This document shows, in pieces, positions 1 to 9,660 of a stretch of 64,000 bases of DNA. The DNA is from Manis javanica (taxonomy: Eukaryota > Chordata > Mammalia > Pholidota > Manidae): positions 43,832,001-43,896,000 of the forward strand of contig NC_133167.1 of NCBI RefSeq assembly GCF_040802235.1, given 5' to 3'. The translations under genes were made by a program, and so were the position numbers. Position 1 is the stretch's first letter. The number at the start of each line of letters is the position of its first letter. Under the pieces are notes generated by a model. It worked only from the letters and a program-made list of their open reading frames with translations. It ran no database searches and had not been told where the DNA came from.

Positions 1-1593
1 TCTGATCTGATCCAACCACTTCTGGAACAAAGTGCTTCATTTCAGTCAGGTGCACTGAGAGAAGACTGACCAGGGTGGTAAAAGCTTGGGAAACACGGCT
101 TGCAGAAAGGTCCTGGAGAGCACAAATTTATAGCATAAAAGATGGAATTCTGGGAAACACTTCAGTTCCTTGAACAAAGTGAAGAGCTGGTCTTTGGGAA
201 AAGGATTGTACTCACACCAGAAGGCAGAACTAGGACCAAGGACTGGCAGTATCAGCATCTCTCCGGCTCTCTGACAGATCACATCTTATCATCAGCTTTC
301 TCATCCTCTTGCTCTCTGTAACCTCTGCTCTATTCTCAACTGCTTCTCTCATCCCTCGGCCTCTCCCTAGTCCTTCAATCTATCATCCTCCTCACAGGCC
401 ACAGATGCCTTAATCACCTACCTTAGTGATTCTCACCCCTGTACCCTGAGCCCTGGGGTCTAGCACTATGTTGCCTGTGGTTTGCAACCCTGGATCATTC
501 CTTTTCTCTGCTCCTGCTAGCTCCCTGAGAATTGCTAGGGAAAGTCATGCCAGTTGGTTCTGTGACGAATCTGTGCTATCCAGCATTCATGGGCCTTCAG
601 TCTTGCTCAGCGATCTTTCATTCATCTAGGCCATTTCTTACCATGTTCCTGCAAGGCAACTCTAAACTTTCCCCAGAGGAAAAAGATCCCTTACATTTTC
701 CTCTTCACAATCTCAACTTTTTACTATATCTTCATTCTTCCTCTCCCTCCTTTCTGCTTTTCTCAGAATTCTGAGAATGGGAGAGAAGACTCTCCCCTCC
801 TTTCCAAAGCTTGCTTTTCCACCATCCCCTGCTCTGATCCACCCACCTATGTAACCTGTGCTCTTCAGCAGTTTTCACAAGCTGTGCTTCCCAAGCTCTT
901 AACCATTCTGGTCAGTCTCCTCCAAGCGTATCTGAATGACATGTGGTCCCCATAAGTGAAGCACATTGTTCCAGAGCTGGTTGGATCAGAGCAGGGGACT
1001 GTGGAAAAGCAAGCTTTGGAAAGGAGGAGAGATTCCATTGTGATGCCATTTTCTTTCATTTCCTTGGGGGCTTTGTGTCATGCTTTATCTCCTGTCTTTC
1101 CTCTCTCCAAATTCTTTCTCATTGTCAGCTCGTTCCCTCAGCCAGTGAACATGCTCATGCTCTTTGGGAAGATTAATCGTGCAGTGATTGCCCTAAAATG
1201 GATTGGAGACAGGAGAAACCAAGCCAGGGAATTCAATTAGAAGGTTCTATCCAGAGCCCAGGTGTGGGGCAAAGGGAACCCATCCTGGGTAGTGGAAGAA
1301 AGAATAAAGATGTGAGTCAGAATTTTGTTGTCAGAATGACTCTCGAGTTACTTGTTCCTTATGACTTTGCTTTCTTTTCTTGCTATTTTGTCAGCTTCTT
1401 GGGAGCAAAGATTGTGTCAGATTAATCTCAGTTTCCCTCACAATATTTGGCTTGAGTGTATAGTTAGAATTCCCTCAAAATGTATGTGTGGGTGGAGGGC
1501 AGAGCTTCAGAAGATACCATTTCAAAAGATAGTTGGTGAGAAAGGCAAAGACATCTCCATCTAAGGAGGAAAAAAGGAGTAGATCTGGCCCAT
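1..1593. other. Intronic sequence, no gene recognised
   Basis: Presumed SPATS2L intron upstream of the first exon in this window. Only short chance ORFs are present on both strands, with no recognisable domain and no flanking splice signals that would link them. I see no clear repeat boundaries here. Confidence 0.5.
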
Positions 1594-2046
1594 TGTACTA
1601 GTTTCCCTTTGCTGTAATAAATCACCACAGACCTAGGGCTTCAAATAACACAAATTTAATAACTTCCACTTCTGGAGATCAGAAGTCCAAATGGTTCTCA
1701 CTGGGCTAAAACAAGGTGCCAGCAGGGCTGCGCTCCTTTCTGGGGAGAATTGGTTTTTTTTCTTTTCCAGCTTCTAGAAGGTTTCTGCATTCCTTGACTC
1801 ATGGCCCCCTTTCACCTTCAAACCCAGCCATGGCTGGTCAAGTCTTTCTCACATCACATCACTCTGACACTGACTCTCTTCTTCCTGCTTCCAAGTACAA
1901 GGACCCAGGATAATCTCCCCATCTCATGGTCATCTGATTAATGACCTTAATTCTACCTGCAACCTTAATTTACTAACCTAACCTGTTCTCAGGTTCTGGG
2001 GGATTAGGGCATATGTCTTTGGCGGCCATTATTCTGCCTACTACAT
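1594..2046 (-). repeat. MaLR-type (MLT1-like) LTR relic
   Basis: Read on the minus strand, the stretch begins with a TAGTAGGCAGAATAATGGCC-like start and ends with a GGAAACTAG-like end. These, and the internal order (cytosine-rich middle, 'ACTTCTGATCTCCAGAAG' near the 3' end), match what I remember of ancient mammalian MaLR LTRs. The copy is diverged and is probably a solo LTR. The subfamily is not certain without a library search. Confidence 0.6.
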
Positions 2047-2054
2047 CCTCGGAC

Positions 2055-2200
2055 AAACAGCATGTGCATCATCAGGGAGCTTGTCAGAAGTGCAGGATGT
2101 CAGGCTCCGCCCTGGGCATCTAATTCAGAATCTGCCCCCTGATCAGATCCCTAGGGGACTTGAATGTGCTCTGTAAAGTTTGAGAAGCCATGACCAGACC
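2055..2200. repeat. MER5A-like hAT-Charlie element
   Basis: The segment contains diverged versions of the usual MER5A blocks: CATCATCAGGGAGCTTGTC, GCATCTAATTCAGAATCTG and a terminal AAAGTTTGAGAAGCC. These are short non-autonomous DNA transposon relics common in placental mammals. Family recognition is from memory. Confidence 0.6.
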
Positions 2201-2424
2201 ATCACTAAGATCCTCTCTACTTTAAATTTCCCATGACTCTATGAAGACTACATTTTTTTTTCCACCTTCAGATCTTCACTATTCCTTCTAATCCTGGTTT
2301 CCTGCCCCCCAAAAAGTTGATTTTTATTTGTGCCCTTGGTGCTAATTCCCAAAAAGTCAGCCAAGAGGAACATGACAACACCTCATGCATATTTCTTTTG
2401 CTGGCAAAAAAAAAGTAGGTGTTA

Positions 2425-2581
2425 CCATGTAAGAACTTGTTCGTTATGCTTCAGAAGATTGGAGACTGTTGAGAACTAGGATTGGGGTTGATTAATGATT
2501 GTGCATTGGGACCCCTATACAGAATTTTATTGTTGTTAACAACCATTTGATCAATAAATATGAGAGATGCCCTCTCAAAAG
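2425..2581 (+). mobile_element. 5'-truncated L1 tail insertion with 18-bp TSD
   Basis: This 157-bp insert is flanked by two copies of AAAAAAAAGTAGGTGTTA (2407-2424 and 2582-2599), a clean target-site duplication. The insert matches the last part of the L1-associated 3' end found in reverse at 7219-7370: the blocks ACAACCATTTGATCAATAAAT and GCCCTCTC are shared, as is the CTTCAGAAGATTGGAGACTGTTGAG block. It ends with a short A-rich tail and has an AATAAA signal. It contains no coding sequence, so it was presumably copied by L1 machinery as a very short 5'-truncated product. Confidence 0.88.
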
Positions 2582-3129
2582 AAAAAAAAGTAGGTGTTAG
2601 AAAAGGCAATTAAATTACAGAATTATTCATGATGCACAAGTATTAGTCTGCAAAGTGTTTTCATCCCCACAAAGATTCATAGAACTGCCTTCATTAATGT
2701 GTAGATAATAATACTAGTAGTTCAGCAAATAAAGCAAAACATACAGAGATGAGCTGTTTTTAAGGCATCTCTGAAAGGCTCAGAATTTGAAAAATGTGAC
2801 CAAAACTGATTATAAAATTATTTTCAAAGCTGCAGGAATGGCAAAACCATAAATAACTCTGGTTTCTCTCTGGTGTGAAAAGGAGCTTGCTGGCTGTTTG
2901 ATTGCTGTCCTTACTGTAGCTCAGCAATACCCAAGCTCCTCAAAGTTAGGACCAGCCATATTCATTGTCTGAGACCTAGGAGGCACTCCATACACTTTGG
3001 GCTCAAATATTTTCTAATACCGTGATGCTTTGTGCTGAATTCCAGAGATGCACTCAAAAAAATTAATAAGTAAAACTGGAATATTGCAGTGCCCATCTCA
3101 CCAGGCTCCCTACTTCCTTTTGTTCATTT

Positions 3130-3310
3130 AGTCTTTCATCTGTCAACAAACATTTGTGAATCATCTCCTGAATGCCACTCACTGTTCTAGAGTCTGTGGA
3201 TAGAAAGATATGGTCCCAGTCCCTCAAGAGCTCACATACCAGTGGGGCAAGTAGTCACAGAAGTAAATAATTACAGCAACATGAATGCTAGAAGAGGTGC
3301 GTGAACAAGG
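3130..3310. repeat. L2-like ancient LINE fragment
   Basis: Contains the typical 'ACTGTTCTAGAGTCTGTGG ... AAGAGCTCACATACCAGTGG' arrangement that I associate with the L2 3' region. It is diverged and its boundaries are approximate. Confidence 0.45.
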
Positions 3311-4204
3311 CTCCTAGGTCTGTCCTCTCCGATCTGTCATTCACATTCTAACTGGATTTATCTTTAAAATCGTCCACTTCATCCCTTTGCCAGTTAGGTT
3401 AATCATTTAGCTTTATTGTTTTGATTTTCAGCCCTAACTACTAATGTTGCCTCTAAGCACTCACTACTTGCTCTAGAAAATGAAACTCAAATTAATGCAA
3501 GTAAAAAAGAGGTTATTAGAAGGGTCTGGTATAAAAGTCATGTAACTTCAGAAGACTTAAAGATGCTAGAAAGGCAGAAAGTGAGGGGTCCTAATCGACC
3601 CCTTTTCAGCTCCACTCTGTTCTCTCCCTTGGTGTTGAGTAGTCCCGACTCCCAAGACAGAGAATCTGAGTGGCCCTCTTTGTCTTTTCAGCCAAGCCAC
3701 TTCCTGGCCACTGCAATCACTGTCGCTATATTCTGATTGCTTCCTTCATATCATTAATTTAGCATGAATGGCAATTACATATTTTTTTAATTTAGATATT
3801 TATATCTGCTTTCCTCTCTAGGTTTGGTAGTGACCATAAATGTTTTGTTACTGCCACATCCAGCCCCTAGTGCAGTGCCTCATCATAGAAGGCAGTCAGT
3901 AAGTAACTCAATGAAAGGATGAGGGGGGAAATGAGCACATGCTACTAGCCGCTCAGGAGATGGGCTTCCTTATGGCGCCCATTAGCGTGCAGGAGGGAGG
4001 GACTGAGAGAATCTTGGATCCACTGACCTGCAGAGAGGCTGTGGAAGAAGGTCCTTAAGGAGGGAGGCCTACAAGGCAATCTCCCCCAAGTACGTCCTGA
4101 CCAACACTCTAGCCACATGTTCTTTCAATTTCAAAGACATGCCTTTACACCCAGAGACCCTTCTCCTTCGTGGCCGAGGATAAATGCCCCAACCTTATTG
4201 TCTT
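3311..4204. other. Intronic sequence, nothing recognised
   Basis: No convincing coding exon or well-bounded repeat was seen here. Confidence 0.4.
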
Positions 4205-4445
4205 TAAAATTTATTGAGCAGCTGACTTATGCCAAATTCTTTATCAGACACTGTACATGCATCATCTTTTTCCATTTTTACTGAGACTCTGGCAGGTCAA
4301 TTCTCATTTTGCAGCTACAGAACTAAGTCTCAACAATTTAAGCAGTTCATTCAAGGTCATAGAACTAGCATGTAGCAGAGCCAAGATTAGAGCATTGGTC
4401 TGTCTGTTTAATTCCAAAGCTCCTTCCGTGACATTTGGCTGTCTC
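4205..4445 (-). repeat. MIR-like SINE relic
   Basis: Reverse-oriented MIR-type order: 'TTTTGCAGCTACAGAACTAAG' is the counterpart of the MIR 'gaaactgaggctcagag' block, followed by 'TCATAGAACTAGCATGTAGCAGAGCC'. Assignment is from memory and boundaries are approximate. Confidence 0.5.
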
Positions 4446-4999
4446 CTCTATGGTAAGTATCCTCCCTCCTCAGACAAACCTAGTGCTCCTTTCTCAGAGT
4501 AGCATAGTCCCTCACTGGTGAAGACAGCATAGCACTCTTACTCACTCGCAGGCTCTGACACTTCCAGTTCCACTGCTACACTGCCCCTCTTAGGGTAGGA
4601 ACTGTATCTGCTTCCCCTTCATGGCCCCAGGGCCTGTCACTTAGTAGGGGCTCAACCAGTATCTGTCTGCTGGACTGACCTTTGGAAGGACAGACACTTA
4701 CTATACTAGATCATATTTTTAAAACTCCACAAAATGCTATACATACTTTATTATAAAGACAGTAAAATTATCATGTTTCATAAATATTCTCTCTGGATCT
4801 CTGTTCTTGAAATTGAAAGAACATACATATATTCTCCCTACCTGCATAATGTTTAGGGCACATCACAATCAACTGAGACTCAACCCCCTGTTACTGTGGA
4901 TGGAATGGTGGGATGGCCCAAACGCACTGGCGGACTATTCCTTTGATTCCCAACAGCAACCTGTTACAGCTACAAACTGGCTTTCTCTCATTCAGTAGT

Positions 5000-5600
5000 T
5001 ACTAAATACCTACTCTATGCATATTATTACTCACTTGGGCAAAATTAAGAGGAGGATTCTGTCCTCGTGTCGCTTACCATCGAGTAGACACAGCATGAAC
5101 ACAAGTACTCAGGATATAAAGTAGAAGGTGCTAAGGGTTAAAAGACACCTACTGATAAGGGCTGTGGGAATTGAAAGGAAGCAGGGATGGTTGAGAAGGA
5201 CTCATGGAACATGTGGCATTTCAGCTGAAATATAGGATTTGGACAAGCAGACACATCTCGGGGCCAGGGCAAAACTCACACAGAAGTAGGAGTAGGGAGC
5301 CAACCTTTCTTGGCCATAAAGGGCAGAGCAAGAAGGGCACTTGGAAAAGCAGGTTGGAGCCCAGTTGCTGCTGGCCTTGAATACTAGCGTGTAGTGACTT
5401 AACTTTATTCTTAAGTAAGGGGTAAAATGGTCATGGTTATACTTTAGGAAAAGCAGTCTGGACAGCAGCCTCAGAATGAATTTGCAGGCGAGAGATCAGA
5501 AGCAGAGAGAGCAGTTATTTTATGTTTATTTGATAATACTGGGTCTTCAGGGATCACGCAGCTGTGTAGGTGGATTGAAAACTTTGATCAGAACCATTTT
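5000..5600. repeat. L2-like or other old interspersed repeat
   Basis: The stretch around 5210-5300 ('GGCATTTCAGCTGAAATATAGG') is similar in kind to 57310-57440 and looks like L2. The segment 5487-5600 also resembles 15990-16100 (shared blocks include CAGCTGTGTAGGTGGATTGAAAAC against CAACTGTGTAGGTGGATTAAAAAC), so it is repetitive within the window. Confidence 0.35.
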
Positions 5601-5764
5601 TGAAACCAAGGCAGGCTAAGTGACTCATCAGTAAGCCAAGAAGAATTTCTAAGGAGTCATCACAGACGGTCTCAAAAAATGTACAGTGTGAAGAGGAAAT
5701 CTGCTAACAGCTCTTAAACAGACAGCTCAGGTCCGGGGAGGTAGGTTAATGTGGGAAACTGAAA

Positions 5765-6300
5765 TCAAACAGCGTCTGTGAAAGCCACGCTGCCTCGCCG
5801 CGGAGTGGCGGGCGAACTGCCAGAGGGCGGGCCTGCGGCAGAATGGGGCAAAGTCTGCCCGCCAGACAGAAAGCCCCGAGAGAGGAGGGAAGGGGAGCTG
5901 ACAACGCTGAAGGTGAAATCCAAATAACTTATGCAGCGCAAGAGGCAGATTTCTCAATAGTAAATTGCATTTGCCAAACCAGATTGAAATTAGTAGAAGC
6001 AAACAGGGGAATGTGATTTAGGAAAGGTAAAGCAGCTGCTAAATGAACCGCTAACTAGCAGTTCCGATGGTCACCCAACAGCCTGCGCTGCCGCCTGGTC
6101 CACCCCTCCTGTGCCACTCTGTTTCTGGCAGGAGAGCCCCTGAGGGATGCAGTTCAAGTGCCGCTTCCAGCAGGGGCTTCGGTGTGACGCTGCGGCAGCA
6201 GGCTCAGCCAAGTACGGGCTGTGCGCTGAAGCAGTGCCATACCAGCCTCTGCAGACCAGCTCCGCAGGCGCGAATTTTATGAGTGCACCGTATGCAAACC
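5765..6300. promoter_or_regulatory. CpG-rich patch, possible CpG island remnant
   Basis: About a dozen CpG dinucleotides fall within roughly 110 bp (5770-5880), with more around 6080-6280, in an otherwise CpG-poor AT-rich intron. No TATA box or splice donor was firmly assigned. It could be an alternative promoter or enhancer of SPATS2L, or a decayed GC-rich repeat. Function is inferred only from base composition. Confidence 0.35.
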
Positions 6301-6504
6301 ATCATTAGTCACGCATTGATTGATCCATTCCTACAAGAGATTCATTTCCAAATGCAAAGGCAGCCTTTCAACACAGCCTCAGTAGAACACCATCTTTGTC
6401 ATCCGCTCATATATTTAAGGCTACTTCAGAAAGAGGTCTTTTTTAGATTTAAATGCTTAGACCCCCTTATGTCTCTGCTACATCATGCATAGAGACTCTG
6501 TGAG

Positions 6505-7197
6505 GTACCTGTATTTTTTTTATTATAAAATATTAATTTTATTATTTTTGTTAGTACAGAAGTAATATGTATTTTATAATAAAAAAAAGAAAACAAAATG
6601 CATACAAAATTCTACCGTTCAGAGATAACCACCATTAATATTTTTTCTAGTTTTTTAATACACGCATGCAAGTTTATTAAAAATGAAGATCAGACTATAT
6701 GACTATGTATGGTTTTGTAACTTGGTTCTTTTTCTTAATATTTCATGAACATAAAACATCTTTCTCTATAATTTTAAAAGTCTATAGAATAGTGCAAAAT
6801 GCTTCTCTAATAGTACATTCTTTATATGTAATCTTCATGTAAGAGTTAATTTTTTTTTTACATTTGTTATTTTTTAATGAACAGTTATTGAATACATATA
6901 TACAGTCACTATTCTAGGTGGTAGTCTGTATCTAGGTCTAGAAACTTCAGTTAAACTTTGAGGTTTTTTTCTGTTGTTGTGGCAGGAAAACCCAGATTCT
7001 GGAGCAGAGCATAAGCATAAGGCAGGCTGGAGGAGAAAGTGGGGGGGCGGGGGGGCTTACTCTCAGCCGGTACTTTTGGGTTGGATGCTATAGACTCATG
7101 AGGCGCTTCAGAGATCTCTTGTGAAGCCCAAGTGATAAATGGAAGAAGGATTTTGTTTTCTAACCCATCCCTCTGCCTGTTGTTTTTTGTTGTTGTT
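6505..7197 (-). mobile_element. Probable 3'-transduced flank of the L1
   Basis: This block lies between the A-rich tail of the L1 (T-rich on + at 7198-7216) and a sequence GTACCTGTA followed by eight T's (6505-6521). That sequence matches GTACCTGTAATTTTT (15139-15153), which abuts the L1 5' end. On the L1 sense strand this gives the order TSD, L1, first A tail, about 680 bp, second A stretch, TSD, which is the layout of an L1 3' transduction. An AATAAA-type hexamer lies near its end on the minus strand. Part of the block (6525-6960) looks like an AT-rich old repeat. The alternative is chance similarity of 9-14 bp. Confidence 0.45.
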
Positions 7198-7216
7198 TTT
7201 GTTGTTTTTTTTTTTT

Positions 7217-8999
7217 GAGAGGGCACCTCTCCTATTTATTGATCAAATGGTTGTTTACAACAATAAAGTTCAGTATAGGGGACTCAATGTAAAATCATTA
7301 ATCCACCCCAAGCGTAACTCTCAACAGTCTCCAATCTTCTGAAGCATAACAAAAAAGTTCTTACATAGTGAATAAGTTCTTACATGGTGAACAGTGCAAG
7401 GGCAGTCATATCACAGAAACTTTCGGTTTTGATCACACATCATGAACTACAAACAATCAAGTCAGATACGATTATTCATATGATTTTTATACTTGATTTA
7501 TAAGTGAATCCCACATTTCCCCTTATTTCTTTTTTTTTTTTTTTACATAAAATGCTGAAGTGGTAGGTAGATGCAAGATAAAGATAGAAAGCGTAAGTTA
7601 GTGCTGTAAGAGGGCAAATGTAGATGATCAGGTCTGTGCCTATAGACTAAGTATTAATCCAAGCTAGACAAGGGCAACAAAACATCCACGGATGCAGAAG
7701 ATTTCTCTCAAAACCGGGGGGGGAGGTGAGGTTCTAAGCCTCACCTCTGTTGACCCCCAATTTCTCACCTGATGGCCCCCCTGAGACTGTGCCTGTCTTA
7801 GGTTGTTCCTCCCTTGAGGAATCTTACCTGTCTCCAGCTAACCAGCCATCTTCTGGGGCCATACAGGGAATGTAAATTTGGTAAGTGAGAGAGAAGCAAT
7901 ATTCTTTGAAAAGGTTAGCTTTTTACTTCTTTGCAGATGTATGCCCTGTGGCTTCTACGCCCAGCACTTATCTTGAGGTATCTTTACCACTTGGAAGAAT
8001 TATGATACTCGGTAATGTTAAATATGAGGCACAAATTCTACTAAAGGACTGTAATTAGAAAGGAAGAAGAAAAGCTATAGAAGTAGCAGACAGAAGAAAA
8101 CATGAGAAGATTGATTATTTCTTTGACATAACTTCTTGTAGAGTAACATAAGCATGTATAGGTTTTAACAAACTACTAATTAGATTGCTTACACACATTA
8201 ACAGAATAGGAATACAAATACATAACAAAAGCAGACCTACAATTACTGGCCATATCCAGTGAAATCAAGAAAACCAGTTAGGTAACCCAGGCATTTGTGA
8301 AAACTTATCAATAATATGATGGATATTGTCTAACTGATTTTGAATAGTTTGAGAAAAATCAGACAAATTAAAACAACACATTCCTGGAAACTGTTCACAT
8401 CCCATATGTTCTTTTGACAATAGATAGTCTATAGTAGCACGATTTTGAAGCACTGCAACTCACACTTCTCCTAATTCTTGGTTGAGTTCCAACAATATAG
8501 AACCAGTCAAATTTGTTGTTTTACTGTATGCACAGACCAGCTTACATATCTCCTTCTGCATTCCAGTGGCAAGTCCAGGAACTGGCGGGATGAATGCAGC
8601 TACAACTGCAACAGCGCCAGGATCTTTGTTGAAGTTTTTTGATGATCATCTTCTGGAATGACTCTTCCAGAGGATGTTGATGTTGGAAGTTCTTCTTCAT
8701 ATCGTATCTCAATTCACTTTCTCGGTAGCCAAATTAGGCTTTGATCCTCTATGAAAACACAAACAAACCCTTTGCCCACACTTTGATATGACCTTTATAT
8801 CATTGTGAAGAACCTATTGGAGATCACCACACAAGAACTGCTTTATTTTTACAGAAAGAAATATTATCAGAAAAATGCGCTTCCACAGCTGATCATCTGA
8901 CACCCTTTAAAAGATCAAAATTAAGGATATGTAAAGCATGCATTAATCATTGATTTGCAGTTAATTTTATCCTATCAGGGAGTAATCCCCCCCTTTTTT
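7217..8999 (-). other. Chimeric ERV-derived 3' extension of the L1
   Basis: Beyond the ordinary L1 3' UTR, on the minus strand, a run of six A then seven G (8987-8999) marks the switch to non-L1 sequence. It contains a decayed retroviral env TM region (about 8115-8640) and then about 900 bp that may include LTR-derived sequence, ending in AATAAA and the A tail. The terminal part is the same sequence found as an independent insertion at 2425-2581. This shows that the extension is the real 3' end of a mobilised family and not a private insertion in this copy. The LTR origin of 7217-8110 is inference. Confidence 0.7.
8115..8640 (-). pseudogene. Decayed retroviral envelope TM remnant
   Basis: On the minus strand one frame shows a hydrophobic Ala/Val-rich segment like a fusion peptide (around 8600), then an immunosuppressive-domain-like motif beginning LQNRA, a CX6CC motif (Cys at GCEQFPGMCC), a membrane-proximal Trp region, a long hydrophobic anchor (about 8180-8260), and a short cytoplasmic tail ending in TAA at 8115-8117. 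Two in-frame TGA codons (near 8460 and at 8265-8267) interrupt it. The CX6CC and LQNR motifs are typical of gamma-type and related envelopes. It is clearly different from the envelope in the 42.8-52 kb provirus. It sits in the 3' extension of the L1, in the same orientation. Confidence 0.8.
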
Positions 9000-9660
9000 G
9001 TTATCATTAATCTACAATTACATGAAGAACATTATTTTTACTAGGCTCTCCCCTACACCAAGTCCCCCACACAAACAAAATTACAGTCACTGTCCATCAG
9101 CATAGTAAGATGTTGTAGATCCCTGCTTGTCTTCTCTGTATTGCACAGCCCTCCCCTTTCTCCCACCACCCACATTGTACATGCTAATCATAATACCCCC
9201 TTTCTTCTTCCTGGTCCTTATCCCTCCATACCCTCCCATTCTCCTCAGCCTCTTTCCCTTTGGTAACTGTTAGTCCATTCTTGGGTTCTGTGATTCTGCT
9301 GCTCTTTTGTTCCTTCAGTTTTTCCTTTGTTCTTATACTCCACAGATGAGTGAAATCATTTGGTATTTGTCTTTCTCTGCTTGGCTTATTTCACTGAGCA
9401 TAATGGCCTCTAGCTCCATCCATGTTGTTGAAAATAGTAGGATTTGTTTTCTTCTTATGGCTGAATAATATTCCATTGTGTATATGTACCACTTCTTCCT
9501 TATCCATTCATCTACTGATGGACACTTAGCTTGCTTCCATTTCTTGGCTATTGTAAATAGTGCTGCAATAAACAGAGAGGTGCATCTGCTTTTTCAAACA
9601 GGAGTGCTGCATTCTTAGGGTAAATTCCTAGAAGTGGAATTCCTTGGTCAAATGGTAAGT
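9000..9660 (-). other. LINE-1 3' UTR proper
   Basis: On the minus strand this is the familiar mammalian L1 3' segment, with blocks corresponding to 'tggcagaaaaaagtgaataatattccattg', 'gatggagctagaggccattatgctcagtg' and a G-rich tract at about 9125-9180. The same region appears in sense in the younger L1 fragment at 34953-35537. It ends with AATGATAAC followed by six A's at 8994-8999, which could be the remnant of an ancestral L1 poly-A. Confidence 0.75.

Noticed and set aside
7033..7055. G-rich run as a functional quadruplex
   Set aside because: A single short run of G's with one C break. Nothing further supports a regulatory role.
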